Notes: a model not told the origin generated them from the sequence alone. A stretch of 64,000 nucleotides of DNA from Lethocerus indicus (GCA_019843655.1 JACDQD010000106.1:4398501-4462500); one strand, 5' to 3'. Counted from the stretch's first letter, positions 22,333 through 35,075 are shown. Numbers and translations are program-made.

Positions 22333-22897
22333 TTTTTTTTTTGTTTAACCTTTTTATTTTTGTACAATCAACTACATAAAGTTATTAGTACAAATGTTGA
22401 GTGTTTTCTTTTCACGTGAATGTCTCGATAAATGATGGCACTTTTTTCACATGAGCAGTTTACGGCTTCGGACTAAGATCTGTGGGCCAGTGGCGTCTGA
22501 GCCGACGCGGGGGGGATAATGGATGGGAAACAGAGGAAAGGGACTGAACGAGTGGATTTGGATGTGGAGAGAGGCGGGAATGGAATTTAAGGAAGCGTGA
22601 TTTTGCGACTTCGTCGACTGTCGGCATGTTGAGGTCATTATGGATTGTTAGGTTAGAAACATACCAGGGAGCATTAAGTATGTTAAGAAGGACTTTTGAC
22701 TGGAATCTCTGGAGGCGGGCGATGTTGGATTTCTTGGCGGAACCCCATAGTTCTATTCCGTAAGTCCATGTCGGTATTAAAATGGATTTGTATATTGTCA
22801 GTTTTTTGTCTATTGAACGTTTTGATGTCCTTTTCAAAAGAGGTCTCAGCAGTCCAAATTTGCGATTGAGATCTGTTCTTTTGAGTCGCGAATGGGG
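22333..22897 (-). mobile_element. 5'-truncated Jockey-like non-LTR retrotransposon with target-site duplication
   Basis: The element reads on the minus strand. Its 3' end is a short T-tract on the plus strand at 22333 (poly(A) on the element strand), with an A-rich 3' UTR, and its 5' truncation is at 22897. The ORF end (22897 to 22460) reads SRLKRTDLNRKFGLLRPLLK, then KLTIYKSILIPTWTYGIELW, then QRFQSKVLLNILNAPWYVSN, and finishes RRLRRHWPTDLSPKP. These are the typical motifs of the C-terminus of Jockey-type reverse-transcriptase proteins. The exact 11-bp repeat AATATCTTGAA at both borders (22322-22332, 22898-22908) is the signature of target-primed reverse transcription with early 5' truncation. 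This copy's frame is intact to its stop, so it is fairly young. Confidence 0.92.
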
Positions 22898-22908
22898 AAT
22901 ATCTTGAA
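22898..22908. repeat. Target-site duplication, 5' side of the Jockey-like copy
   Basis: Second copy of AATATCTTGAA, matching 22322-22332. Confidence 0.8.
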
Positions 22909-25900
22909 CTAATTATGCCTTTTTAAGTTTGAGCGCTGGGGTCAACTCACCTCATCGCAATTAATAGAAATTGTAAGAAAGTACGTGGAAATGAGGTAAC
23001 GAGATAGACTGAATATTCCCCCGGTATCAGGGTTGCCGAGAAATCGCGAAGAAATCCAATAAAAATTGTCCAAGGCCCAGAGGGCTGATACGCCCGACCG
23101 ACGGTCGACGGGGGCGTAGCGTGGCCCTCTCAAATGAACCCGCTCAACGATAAACGGATAAGATACAAAATTAAACCCTCGACTGGAACGATTTCTGGGG
23201 ACCGAACCAGTTTGATAACTACGGTTATTACCGCCGATGTAATTATATTTGGAGTCACGGCTCGAATGCCTGTCCTATCGCGGTTGACTCTGACCTATCC
23301 AATTTCCGGATATAGTAAATACCATCCGGGTAGTTACTTTATGACCCTTTTACATTTTAACTTATTAGCGCACAATGTAATTCTTCCGCCTCCGTAATTT
23401 CTAAATCCTGAGTATTGACAAATTTTTGAAAGTTACCTCCCTTTTGTTCGACCATTCACAACTAACTTTTACTTCCGGATTTTAGCGTAGCGATATTTTA
23501 AAACGGTTGATATTTTTATTATATTTTTGTTGTAAAACATTTTATTGTTTCATCCCGAGTTGGAACCGTACTATGTTTGTTATTATATATGTATTATGCT
23601 TCCGGTTGTCGACATTCTCGTTTCAGTTAGATCGTGGGCCAGAGCTCGGATTCGTCGCCAGCAGCCACCGGATTACACACGGGGAAAGGCGATGTTACAA
23701 ATATTTGCTCCTACAAGAGAGTATTAAACACGAAGCTCTAACGGCCGGTACTTTTGGGACTTGCGGAGCTGCGGGCGAATATTACGGGACTCGACCGCAA
23801 ACCGCGTTGTTCTTCCCCCCATCGGGGAAGCATAAAAATAAGGTTTACGATCAAAGTTCATAAATAGGGTTGGGGCAAGCGACAGCCCTCTGTGTATAAC
23901 AAACGACTGCGGTTTTCTTTCGGTAGGGGGGGGGGGCCCGATTTAACTTTATCGCTATTAAGTCGCGTTCAGAGCGTTCGGAACGGTTAAAGGTTGGCCG
24001 CCAGGAGCTCCGCATTGCGGGCCCCGCCACTCGAAATAACCCCGGCCAGAACTGATAAGCACAATAACCTGAAAACCCCCGCTCTCCCTCAATTCGGTGG
24101 AACATTTTTTATTTATATTTTTCCGGTGTTTGTGCGGTGGGGCTTTTATTTTTTAGATTTTCTCCGCGAGAGCGCAATCCGCCGCGGGATTTATGGTTTT
24201 CGGCAATGGAGCTCCCCGCGCTCTGCCGATTGTCCGAATGTCGTGTTCTTGGCGTCCTAAAACGATCAATCCTTCCCCGGCAGAACAACGCCACCGACAA
24301 CGCCGACTATAGAAATCCAAGTACAAAAGCTCCGCCTCCCGGCTCGGCATTCGGCTTTGGGCTTTGTACAACACGGTTTCTTCTCCACTCGCCCCTGAAA
24401 CGGTAGATATCTAGAAAAAACTTCTGAAAATGCTGTTTTAACAGCTCGCTGTAGGAGAACCATAATATTTCTACCAAAGGCCAATGTGTATATCGCATTT
24501 GCTTATCGTATATGTTACGCTGATACTAGACGATTTATTCAATCGTATCATAACATTAGAAACAATTTGTTATTTTAAGTAATATATTGTCCTACTGTTT
24601 TGACTGTGTTAAATAAAATATGGCGAATAAATCGTGCGGGTACACGAACCTTTACTAATTAATGTAAGTTGGTTTTTATCGTCTCACATCTTTCGTAACT
24701 ATATCCCAATTTATAGTTGCAGTGCAACTAACATAATTACAATTTACCCGTTTAAGTGCACTCCAAGCTATTTCCCCAATTGCAATACTTCTCTAAAATA
24801 AGTAAGGCTCTTAAAAACGGGTATATTAGTCGCTTATCCATCGAAGAATTTGACTATAATAGTAGATCAACTTTAAATGGAATTTTAGGTCGTGAGTCTA
24901 ATTTCAGGCGCTCAATTACATCTATTAAGTATTCTTTTTTATTGGTCACGGTGTGTCATTAGAGCGTATATAGGAGGTGCTTGAGAAATATGACAGATAA
25001 TAGGAATGAACTAGACTATTATAGTGGAGAACCGCAGTTAACGTGCCTTGTGTGTTACATACGTACCCGGGCTCTAGGTAACGGTTTCTCCCCGGGGAGC
25101 AATTGCGAGTACGTTTTCGCGTGTAACAGGGCGAGTGGAGTTGTCCTCTGGGATTTGCATAGTCAAATTTCACTGCCAGATTATTTTCAGGCGGTGCAGT
25201 CGTTCAACGCGCGTTTGCGCGGTCTATATCTTCAAGGGGTTAGATTTAGAAAACAGATGTTTCTTAAACGTGCTATTAAGTCTACAATCTATATTTCTTT
25301 ATTAAATCACTACTTTGGTCCATGATGAAAACTATATGTACGCTCGTTACTGTCAACGTGATAAGAACTGGAAGCCTTAATGCCGTGAAGGATGCGTTGA
25401 TCCATGCAGGTTAAGGAAGATCAAACAGTCAAAGAAATATCGCGGAGCATATTTCATTAATGGATGGTGACTGGAATTTCAGTTGAGGCACTCACTCCCG
25501 GAACATTTTTCAAATGCCTGACAATGACAGAGGCTGGAAAAGCGCTCTAGTCGATACGATCGTGTAGCAGAGAAGGAAAGAAATATTATGTCCAAACGTT
25601 TATCAGATGCTCACTATACAGAATAACGTGTAAGTCACATTTATTCTGTAAACAATTTTCTGGATTTCCGTCTGCTATTTATTATCGTTCTTTCCGAAAC
25701 AATGTGAGTTTGTAAATATTTTTTTACATGTTCGTCTCTTTTTTACGTTAAAATTTTTTAAACTGATGTCAAACAAAAATTCTGACCGCGATGATTATGG
25801 AATCGCCCGATTCTCATCTGGACACGAACGCCTACACTCTTCTCTTTTATTTATATGCGACAGAACATAGGACAGTGAACATGGCGGCCAGTTGAGTATT

Positions 25901-26412
25901 GTATCAAACAATTATTTGCTCTTCCGAGCATGAAAACAGCCCTCTTCCGTCCAGTCAACCGGCAAAATGTCTCGGGATTTTCCCGGTCTGTTTAATGAAG
26001 TAGTCTAAAAATGGATACACTGCGATGCCAATCGGCGGTGGATCTGCAAAGGGAACGACTATTTCTCTAGTGGATTTTTCCCCCCCAACTTGTATAGCGC
26101 AATTGTTAATTTGCAGGTATCCGCTTGCCCCTAGTGGATTTAATTTCCAAGCTGAAGTAAAATGAAAAAAAGTGAAGCGGTTCTAGTTAGTGTAACACTG
26201 TTTATAAGTGGTGGTCCTACGCTTCAGGCACAGTAACAGTGTAGGCTGGATGGTTCATCAGTAGCCGGCATGACTAATGCACAGGGGGAATGCTGCTGAC
26301 TATGACGAGAAGTACAAACTGAGCGAGCGAGATTGAAGGGATATATATTTCAAACCTTTCCGGACCCCAAACTAGTTATAAAATAATTGTAAATAATAGT
26401 TGTGTAGGGTCG
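22909..26412. other. Gene-free stretch with a GC-rich island
   Basis: A donor-like GAG|GTGAGT lies on the minus strand at about 22948-22942, without a convincing acceptor upstream. A G10 run and GC-rich DNA lie at about 23926-24420. At 24981-25325 there is a 114-codon plus-strand frame with an internal acceptor-like TTATTTTCAG ending at 25190; I recognise no domain in it. The rest is AT-rich. Confidence 0.35.
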
Positions 26413-26550
26413 ATGTGTTTATTTTGTCCTAAACTAGACTTTCTTTCTAAACTTGATCCTAAGAATAGCGCCGATACCCATCTAAAGATGGTTGAAATTT
26501 GTGAGCGTTATAGACTGTTATCCGGTTTAGCGCTTTTCCTGCCCAACTAA
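26413..26550 (+). CDS. Short ORF, 45 codons, unknown
   Basis: ATG at 26413 opens a 45-codon frame ending TAA at 26548. The peptide is protein-like in composition (begins MCLFCPKLDFLSKLDPKN), with a CxxC-like pair at the start and a leucine-rich end, but matches no family I know. Codon use gives no firm support and no splice sites define it. Most likely a chance frame; listed because its composition is unusual for this AT-rich DNA. Confidence 0.12.
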   Translation: MCLFCPKLDFLSKLDPKNSADTHLKMVEICERYRLLSGLALFLPN

Positions 26551-29500
26551 TTCACATCAGTTTGTAAGCCACGAAATGAAAAACGAGACTAGGTGTATTC
26601 GGGAAACTTATATGATCAAATCCCGGCGGCGGATTTCATGTGAAGTTGATAAAAAAAACGTGTCTAAAAAGATGTATAATTGGTTCAGATTTAAAGGTTA
26701 AAGAAGCTGTCACCGGGCAATTTTGAGAGCAGAACTTTCGCAAATAGCGAACAGAAGAGAGAATGAACCAAGGAAAGGAAAACTGAATACTTCGAGCTGA
26801 ATACTTAGTAAGTTGAATTAACCAGTAAAATAACAGAAAAATTTCTTATACTGCTTAGACTAAATAAAACACATACTGTAATAGAAAAAATGAGGTCGTA
26901 TTGAAATTTTAGTTAATAATTGTTTATTACACGCAATGGATTTTAAATTCAGTCAAGGAATGAGTGTTATTTGAAATAAGAATATTTTATCGTTTTTAAA
27001 AATGTGTTCATTCGTTATTAACTTGTTAAATTTCAAGTCAAGGCCAATTCTATTTTTTATTAAATTTAACCTCAACACTAGACGCTGGATAACGTCGATA
27101 GAAACTATTGTAATATTGTAACCGTCATAACCTGCTATTAAAATGGAACCGATCATGAGAAATGAAGTTTTGATGATGAGAAATTGCAAGAAAACGTTAG
27201 AAACAGGTGACGGGGCAAGAATAATGGGACCGGGTGAGTGGAGTGGACACTTTCAGAATCGGGTTAATAAGCAGCCTCTGGTATGAATAAAGCGGACGGC
27301 GCGAAATCGGGTGAACAGCGAACGATTTAATAGCGGGACCACGGTACCGTAGGACCCGAGTACCGTAGCCTTAACAGTAACAGTCCCGCATCCCCAACCG
27401 GCATCATTTCTTTCCATTCTGACCTCTTTAGCAACCGTTTCCAAGATGATAAACGCCCGGCATTAATATACTTTCAGGTTGAGAAATGCGGCTTCATTTT
27501 ATACAATTAAAAGTTCCGGATATTTATAATATCTAACACACACACATATATATACACAAACATTTTAATATTACTAGGGCCATATCTCATATCCTTCCTC
27601 ATTTCATTTTTTCGGAAATAAGCTAGGGTCTGAATTTTCAGATTTTGTGTCGGTGGACAACGTGTCGGTCGAGGCCAATTATTTAATAATTTGAAATAAA
27701 TTCGAAGATTTCATTCGGTAAGATATCTATCGTCCTCGCTGTGTCCTGGTGGGATATTCCGCCTGCACTATCCGCATTGGGGCTAATGCCGGTGGTGATT
27801 AATTTTTAAGTATTGATTGATGATGGCGAAATGTCGACATTGGTTTAGTCTCGGACCGGTCACGCGAACTGTACCCAAGCCGCATCGCCACCGTTTTCAG
27901 CTGATCGGAAGATATGCATTTAAAAATTTCATAGAATGGTGGGTCCAAATTTGGAACAGTTTTAACGATTATAGGTATCATTCTTCTGTAACAATAAATA
28001 ACAATGCGATGTATATCTCTGAAAGAAAAAAAGGACAGGAGCAAGCCATTCAGTGGGAACCATGGATGAAGCAATGGAACCGTCATGCTCGTAAAGGCAG
28101 AACCTAACTGGAATGCTATCTGAACAACAGTGGGAGATTTAAAAAATGAGCTATTCGAATTTATTTTTCTATTTTGTTTATTTTTATACTTCTTTAAAAA
28201 TGCTGTTGTTGCCGCATTCGTACCCTGATGAGTGCAATATTCAAGATACCGGTTTCGGTTCAACTCGGACCGAATCTACGAGTGAATAAAGGGGCGAAAG
28301 AGTTATGAATGAAATATTTCTGGCTCAGTCTAAGTGTTGCGGTGCATATTTGCGAGAAGTGGTGTGATAAAAATAGAAGAGCGATTCCGATGGGTGAGTA
28401 AAGGGGAAGTTTGGGCGGTAGGCACGTAGGGGTAGGTAGGTGGGCGGCCCACGTTCCGACACAAATAAAGGTCAACTGTACATTTCCTCCGGTAAAGTAG
28501 TCCCTGGCTCTCCTTCTTCTGGGCGGGGTATTGGCGGCTGGTGGACTGAAAAGAGGGGGGCAGGCCGAGTTTTTAACGGTTTTTGTCCCTCTGCCAGCGT
28601 TTCCATTTACCCCGAGTCCCAAATAGACCGGCTCCGAGGCTCGGAGGCGTAAAACTCGAGTACGGGCCGTGGTATTTTTACCGAATCCAGAACAAAAAGG
28701 ACACGCCGGTCGGAGTTTAGCCGCGCGCCAACCACGGACCGCAATCGCTTCCCTTCACCCGCTAAGAACCGCACTGACCATCTTTCAGCACATCGGAAGG
28801 ATTTGGCCGACCTAGCAGATTTACAGAATTCTTTAGCGTTACAAGAAAAAACAGTCCTTACGGTAAAGAATCCGAGAGCCGTTTCCCTTCATGCCTTCTG
28901 AGCCAGTTATTCAAAACAAATTTTCTTAAACTAGTACACTATGATTATTTTATTAGGAGAAGCAGTATAAAAGGAAATGCTGACGAACTGCGAATTCTTC
29001 TCAACAAAAAATACGATTCAGACTAATATAATTCTTGCGATACTATAGCTTGCGTGGGCCAGTTATTTGATTCCAGAATTTTCTTCCAATGCCTGGTCTA
29101 CCGACAAAATTTTGAGCTTTTTAATTTCGCATTAATACATTTACAGATCTCGGTCGATCGTATGAAAACCATTGTTTATCACTGTCATAGAATGGTAGAT
29201 CAGATTTACCCGGTAGAGCAAACATACCAAGAGTCCTCGTATAATTCTGACAGTATAGGCGGTCGGTGAGCTTCATTTTTAATTAATAAAATATTAATAA
29301 TGAACATCACTGAATTGAGCTTAGAATAGCAAAACTATTCCCCCAAAATGTCTAAATGCCAAAAAAGTCCCCAAAAAATTGCCAGTAATGAATAGACAAG
29401 AAAATATAAGTAGCTCTTGTTTTCTGTTTAATTTAAACAATCATAAATTTAGTATTAAATTATGAATTGTCTCTTGGATTCTTACGAGGTTGTTTTCTTT

Positions 29501-30911
29501 TCGATCAGAATTCAACTTTACTCGCAAAATGCCACATTGCCCTATAAAATTAGGCATAATAAATCCTACGAAAACTCCGCAACATTTCGGCTTCAAAGCA
29601 AAATGCACGGTTTTGTCGCTCACGAACTCAGTTTGGTAACACGAGATAACCATTTTTTTTTCCAACCCACTTTCTGCGAAGTAAGTACCGCATATAAAAT
29701 ATACTTTTTACATAAAATATTCATAATGTAACATTTAAACAACATACTGGTATGTGTTATAAAACGGGGTGTTTTCTGCTTTTCTTAGAAAACAAAGGAG
29801 ATCCAACGCGATTAGTATTTTCATGATATGTTTTCGTGAAAAGGCTCTCTTAAATTTGTCGGAGACCCGTCGATAAAGATATATGTGGGAGATATCGAAT
29901 TCAACGATATTTAAAAGGCGTTTTGCCGCTCGAAGAAAATATCTAACACGAATGCGATTTTTTTTTCTATTTTTCCGCCGTAATTTCGACACCACGTTGC
30001 GACACGTTTATTGGAGAGCTAATAACTCAAGGTCCGCTCGGAGAATGATTTCTATCGCAATTAGAAAGTACAGTGACACAAATGTTTTTCATTACTTATC
30101 CCCGACATGCCATTTACAGTGGATAGGATAAACTCGGCTACAGAGAGCACACAGTTTGAAGTTGGCCGCGAAAGTATGCTAACGGGCCGGAAAGGATATG
30201 GACATAAACATAAAAAGTTAACTCCCGAATGAAAGTAATGAATCGATTTCTAATTCCACTAGTCCAGTCTGAATAAAAAGGAAATCTCAAAAAAATTAAA
30301 GAAAAGCATTCCTTCACTTAACCATTCCATTAGTATACAACGTTTATCAAGGAATGAACCATTTCAGTCTTTAGTTGTAAAGTACCATTGTATAATTCAT
30401 TAGCTTGTCTCAACCCACGAATTCTATGTACTTTATGTATGTTTGAACTCATTAGACAGCTTGGCCGGTCTTTGAACGAAGGTTTAGGTAAAGTGGGAGC
30501 ACCTGTTCGACTGTACCTACAGTGAAACTAAAATACTTGATATTTGTCAAGGGAGCAATAAATAATAATGGTCAGTTAGAATTGACTGCTATAAGTGAGC
30601 CGATCAGTGTGTTTAGAAAGTGTGGGCCGGGGCCATGGCGGGGTCACTCACGTCAAAACCTTTCCGTTAATCGGTCGAATTTTATGTTTCGCCGGCACAG
30701 AAAATCACAGCCGTTTTTATTCTGTCTAAATCAAGTCAGTTCTGGCTGCTAAAAAGGGTTCAATGGATAATGAGATTGGAGTTGAACTGTTGCTCTTAGA
30801 AGAAATCATACTCCATTCTTGAATTAAATCTGAGTACATTACTAAGGAACAACTTTTGTTTGAAAACTAATGATTTGAGTATAATTGCCTGGTTAATAGA
30901 TAATTCATTTG
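26551..30911. other. Gene-free stretch
   Basis: Mostly AT-rich; GC-richer at about 28400-28780. The largest frame in the window (minus, 27799-28263, 154 codons) lies here and has no recognisable domain. A minus-strand acceptor with a good C/T run sits at about 28567-28548 inside the GC-rich part, without a matching donor. Nothing else is supported. Confidence 0.4.
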
Positions 30912-31478
30912 TTTTTTTTTTTAACTGTTTTTTATTTTTGCACAATCAACCTATACAGTTATGGGTGCAATTGGTACAAGCATTTATTTCCGCGTGTTAG
31001 TCCCGACAAAGAAACCACCCAGTGATGGCGCTTTTGACATGATTTAACTACTGCCCGAGGTGATCTCTGGGCCAGTGGCGTTTAAGCCGTCGTGGTGGGG
31101 ACTGAACGAGGAGGCAGGGTGGAATTTAAGGAAGCGTGATTTTGCGACTTCGTCGACTGTTGGTATGTTTAGGTCATTATGGATTGTTTGGTTAGAAACA
31201 TACCAGGGAGCATTAAGGATGGTACGAAGGACTTTTGATTGGAATCTCTGGATGCGGGCGATGTTGGATTTCCTAGCGGAACCCCATAGCTCTATTCCGT
31301 AAGTCCATGACGGTTTTAAAATGGTTTTGTATATTGTAAGTTTGTTGTCTACTGTCAGTTTTGATGTCTTTTTCAATAGAGGTCTCAGCAGTCCAAATTT
31401 GCGGTTAAGGTCTGTTCTTTTGAGACGCGACATTTGTTCCAATACCGTTTTCCATTGAGAGGCTGTTTACCTGTTTTT
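30912..31478 (-). mobile_element. Second Jockey-like fragment, frameshifted
   Basis: Same family and orientation as the copy at 22333-22897, with the same 3' UTR layout and poly(A) (T-tract from 30912 on the plus strand). It extends a little further 5': on the minus strand SQWKTVLEQMSRLKRTDLN leads into the shared FGLLRPLLKK, GIELWGSARKSNIARIQRFQ and NAPWYVSNQTIHNDLNIPTV motifs. After RFLKFHP about 60 bp are missing relative to the other copy, shifting the frame; the proper end RRLKRHWPRD can still be read in the neighbouring frame (about 31090-31050). An in-frame stop lies just upstream of SQWK. The 5' border is not exact; I found no reliable target duplication. Confidence 0.88.
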
Positions 31479-33511
31479 TCTTGCTACAGTAAAACGAAAT
31501 AAGTATTTTTTCATTACTGTTTTGTTAAACATCGCAAATTTGTTCGCGAAATCCCAAATCTAATGTTCTATTAATTGGAACTTGCCATACAAGAGATTGA
31601 GGGAGAGCGGTTGGAAAGTGCCAACGCGAAATGTGAAAATAGCAATGTACCCCTGTGCAAGTAGCAATTCCACTTGTATAATGGGGTTTTCGGATAATTG
31701 GGTGTGCTCAGAACTCTCTGGCGGCTAAGTGCTCGAACAGGTTGCACTTAGCGCTGCAGGATACGGCCGGGATTCGCGTAATTTGTATTGAGAAGCGCTC
31801 AGCCGAGCCCTCTGGATAGGACAGATCGGAAAAACCAGCCATCCAATGTCGGCCCAGTTCAACCAATATAATTCCAGTAAGGAAAATTTCAGGTGTGAAA
31901 TTTCGGACGCGCGATTGGGGCTTTGTCGCTCGAGAAATCACATGGGAAAATATTGCAGGTTAATACAGAAAAAGTGACATTAGAATATTCTGGGATATAA
32001 TATACCTGAAATAGGATTATATTCGAGGTGTAGTAGTTATCCAACGAAAAGAGAAGCATTAGAAATATACTTTATACTACAGTTAAAATGATTAAATTCG
32101 CGAAACAAAATCAATTCCGTAGGATTAATTACGGCTCAAATAACCGGAATTTGTTATGTTTTCGTTATTGAGATCTATAATTTAAGATATTATTATCATT
32201 TTAGATATTATTATTTTCGAAAAAATGCCATTTTACAAGTTCATATCTGCTAAGATATGCAATGTCGAATTCTTACTATCTTACATAACTGGCGTATAAA
32301 TCACTATGATGACAATATGATACTAAAGAGACAACATAAAAAAATGTTTTTAACACTTTTAATGCCCAAATAATTTAAATCTGAGGACCGGGTTAAACGA
32401 AAAATTATGCAGACGACCGGTTAATATGCTCAAGGATGTAAGTGAGATACGATTGCGTATATATCAGTCGAACAGAAACAACTTGTCATACATTAATGTA
32501 TGAGCCGAATCAATTTACATCAATTTCCCAAGGGTTATTTACTGACCCAGATAATCGCGAATTACGAACATTAATACATGGATTTAATTGGAACAATTGC
32601 CGAGATGGATACATCCAATAGCGCTGGTGAATTGCCAAAACCTGTCTACGTTGGGAGAAGAGCGCAAGAGTGATATTCCAAACTCAGTTGACCCACCGGT
32701 AGATCGAGGTAATCATAAATTAATTAGTTAATATTAATTTTAGTTATTATAAATTTATTCTGTAGCGAATTTTACCATCAACTAATTCAAGCTAAGCCAT
32801 CTTAACATTTCCTTCCCAGACATGGGAAATATGAATCCGTCTCTCGCTTTATCATACCGAATGTGTCGTGCGTTGAACAAGCGGCGGACAATTTATTATC
32901 GTTTTCAAGAAAGAATCAATAAATCAATAACGTTTATTTATACGCGGTATATAATTGTAGAGAGCAATAATGACAGAAAACACACGAGTGCACACGAGAG
33001 AACGGGGTTTCGAGTGGATTGTGCACACGATATTTGACAGAATTTCGCGTGCTCCACATATGAAACTCGGCTGGAGTCATATCGGACACTCTAATAACGC
33101 TGCGGGAAATGAAAAGCTATTATTATCTTCCTCCTATCGGCTCTAGGACAGCGCTGACCGCCTGCTCATAGAAGGCTCTCGGTAATACAGGCGTTTATCC
33201 CGTTTTAGCTCAAAGGTCGCCGCCGGCCCTCTCAACGATTCATAAATAATTATTATTGACTTATCTGCGGGTAAAGCTTGCTGAATAATTGTACTGTGTG
33301 ATCATTTTCGCAGAATCGTGCAGGGGGGAGATGTATGTACAGGTAGGATTAAGGACACGGGTTTCCGTAAGAATAATTTAAAGGATGTTTAGAGTTAATT
33401 GTTAATTCGGAATAATCAACGTGGAGAAATTTTCAAAAAGTAAATTGCTTGGTTTCGTTTCAACAACTTTTAGAAGAGCGCTAATTTATTTTTTTATTCT
33501 TCCTGTTTTAG
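31479..33511. other. Gene-free stretch
   Basis: AT-rich DNA. At about 32183-32220 a unit around AGATATTATTAT is tandemly repeated. A perfect 16-bp palindrome lies at 32487-32502. A good acceptor (CCTTCCCAG) ends at 32819 directly before a 71-codon frame starting at ATG 32822, with no recognisable domain or donor. Confidence 0.35.
32487..32502. repeat. Perfect 16-bp palindrome
   Basis: CATACATTAATGTATG is its own reverse complement, centred on ATTAAT. It could be a dimeric homeodomain-type site or chance. Confidence 0.5.
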
Positions 33512-33665
33512 AGTCCAAATAATTGTACCGAACAACAGATTGATATTTCGTCTATTGGAATTGTATTTCGAAAACTGTCCCGAAAACTTCAAAAATGTTT
33601 GCTATACATCGGTTTTGGAGGAATATATACTTTAATAGCAAGGGTTATAATCGACAGAAAATAAA
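33512..33665 (+). CDS. Possible terminal exon with poly(A) signal
   Basis: A strong acceptor (T/C-rich run from about 33484, ending TCCTGTTTTAG at 33511) is followed by an open frame from 33513 to the stop at 33633-33635. It encodes 40 residues beginning VQIIVPNNRLIFRLLELYFE and ending NVCYTSVLEEYIL. A canonical AATAAA (33660-33665) lies 25 bases past the stop. The order acceptor, short frame, stop, AATAAA is what a last exon looks like. I recognise no family. AT-rich DNA makes AATAAA common, so this is a moderate-to-weak call. Confidence 0.28.
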
Positions 33666-34326
33666 ACAAACGACAAAAAAACAATACGTTCTTTAGATGT
33701 AAGGTAAGCGCTTTGTGCGCCAGGATAAATCTATATTGCTATATTTATGTGACGCTCCAAAACTGCTCTCGTGAAAATTATTTACGTTTCCCTAAGTGGA
33801 CAAACGGCGCTTACTTAAGTGCTTTTGTCAGGCCAACTGTGCATTGAAATTCTTAGTTATGGGGCCGAACCACCTGCGGATTACAGGTAGGGTTTAAACC
33901 ATCGAGAGTTACCTCTCGGGGGAGCTCGAATTTGCCGGCCTAAGTTATTCGATCGCTAACTGCACTAAGTTAGGAGTGGAAGCACTTAGGGAACTTAATC
34001 AGTCGGTGAAGTGGTAATGTGCACAGGGAGACACATCATCGGTCCGTCTACGTCTTTCCAATAGATCTACCGGCCTATGATAATACTGTTAAATCATTAG
34101 CTCAGAACTGTATTTATAGTAGCATTCGATAGGCATTGGCATGGCGGCTTAATTATTGGCTGCACAGCGATATATCCGATTTAGCTTGACGAATGGATCT
34201 AAACCAACCGATCAATAATCAATTACGTGTTATTGAAGGTCCGCAGTATATATTATCTTGCGATGATACGTTTTATTTGTCAGCAATTTGACCGGTTTCG
34301 GTTTCACCCTATGGTGACCAGAGGAT
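33666..34326. other. Gene-free stretch, possibly repeat-derived
   Basis: Contains a small hairpin with CGAGAG/CTCTCG arms at about 33903-33918. The stretch from about 34190 into the hairpin at 34327 has the look of a non-autonomous element end (ACCGGTTTCGG followed by a CACC/GGTG pair), but no second copy is present in the window to prove it. Confidence 0.3.
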
Positions 34327-34379
34327 GCGGCTATCGCTTAGTTATACTTATCAGTTGAATATAACTAAGCGATAACCGC
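34327..34379. repeat. 20-bp near-perfect hairpin
   Basis: GCGGCTATCGCTTAGTTATA (34327-34346) pairs with 34360-34379 with one mismatch (a G/T-type position), leaving a 13-nt loop. The 15 bp next to the loop are perfect. It is too regular and too short for a standard pre-miRNA and is more like a snap-back insertion or the centre of a foldback transposon. Confidence 0.8.
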
Positions 34380-35075
34380 TAAAACGCCAAAACGGTCGGG
34401 TGACCGTTGAACGTCTCATCCAACTTGAACGTTTCACCTGAAATGATTTCCAAACTCTTCCCTGTTATTACGCTCAGTAGAGTTACTCGATATTTATTTT
34501 ATTTGTAGTGCCAAATAGCTTTTTGGCAGACTTTGGAAGATTTGCTCGTCCTATGCTAAAACTAAGGTTTCGGATTCTTGCACCCTCAGCAGCATTCACT
34601 ATTTACTAATAAGTGAAGCATGGCGCAATAAATTGTGTTTCCATCAGTAATATTCCGGGAATATATCCAGGGGGAATCTGTAATTTCCATACTACTACTG
34701 GGAAATAATTTCTTTTGTTGTTTATTTGACTTTCAGGAATAGTTACGCCGTCTCGGGACTTCAGACAGTTCTTATCACGTTGAAATGAATCGGTAGTTAC
34801 CCAACAGGTCAACATTTATATTAACCGAATATAACGTACTAAACTACTATTTTTACGGTTAAAAAAGGCAGTGGTAAATCACCAAAAAATTGTCCACTGC
34901 CGGGTGTTCAAATATTGTTTCAGCATTTAGGCAAGCGTGAGCTTTTAGACCCGGTCCGTAGGGTAATTATTTACGCTTCCACATGTGAAACTCCAGTCTC
35001 CGGTCCACACTGCGGAAAATAAAAAAAAAACTATTATTCTCCCTCTCCCATCGGCCGTACGATAGGGCTGAACGC

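Noticed and set aside
27799..28263. Largest ATG frame (154 codons, minus strand)
   Set aside because: No domain, a competing 96-codon frame on the other strand, AT-rich composition and no splice or promoter support; the length is within chance.
30906..31438. CATTTGTT on both sides of the second Jockey-like copy as a target duplication
   Set aside because: The right-hand CATTTGTT lies inside the element: it encodes part of the EQM residues that continue the reverse-transcriptase frame upstream.
33830..33990. tRNA gene suggested by a GAGAG/CTCTC stem and a GCTCGAATTT word
   Set aside because: No cloverleaf can be drawn: A-box and acceptor stem are missing.
28248..34303. Shared 13-mer ACCGGTTTCGGTT at 28248 and 34291 as evidence of one repeat family
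   Set aside because: Flanks do not align, and dozens of chance 13-mer pairs are expected in a window this size.
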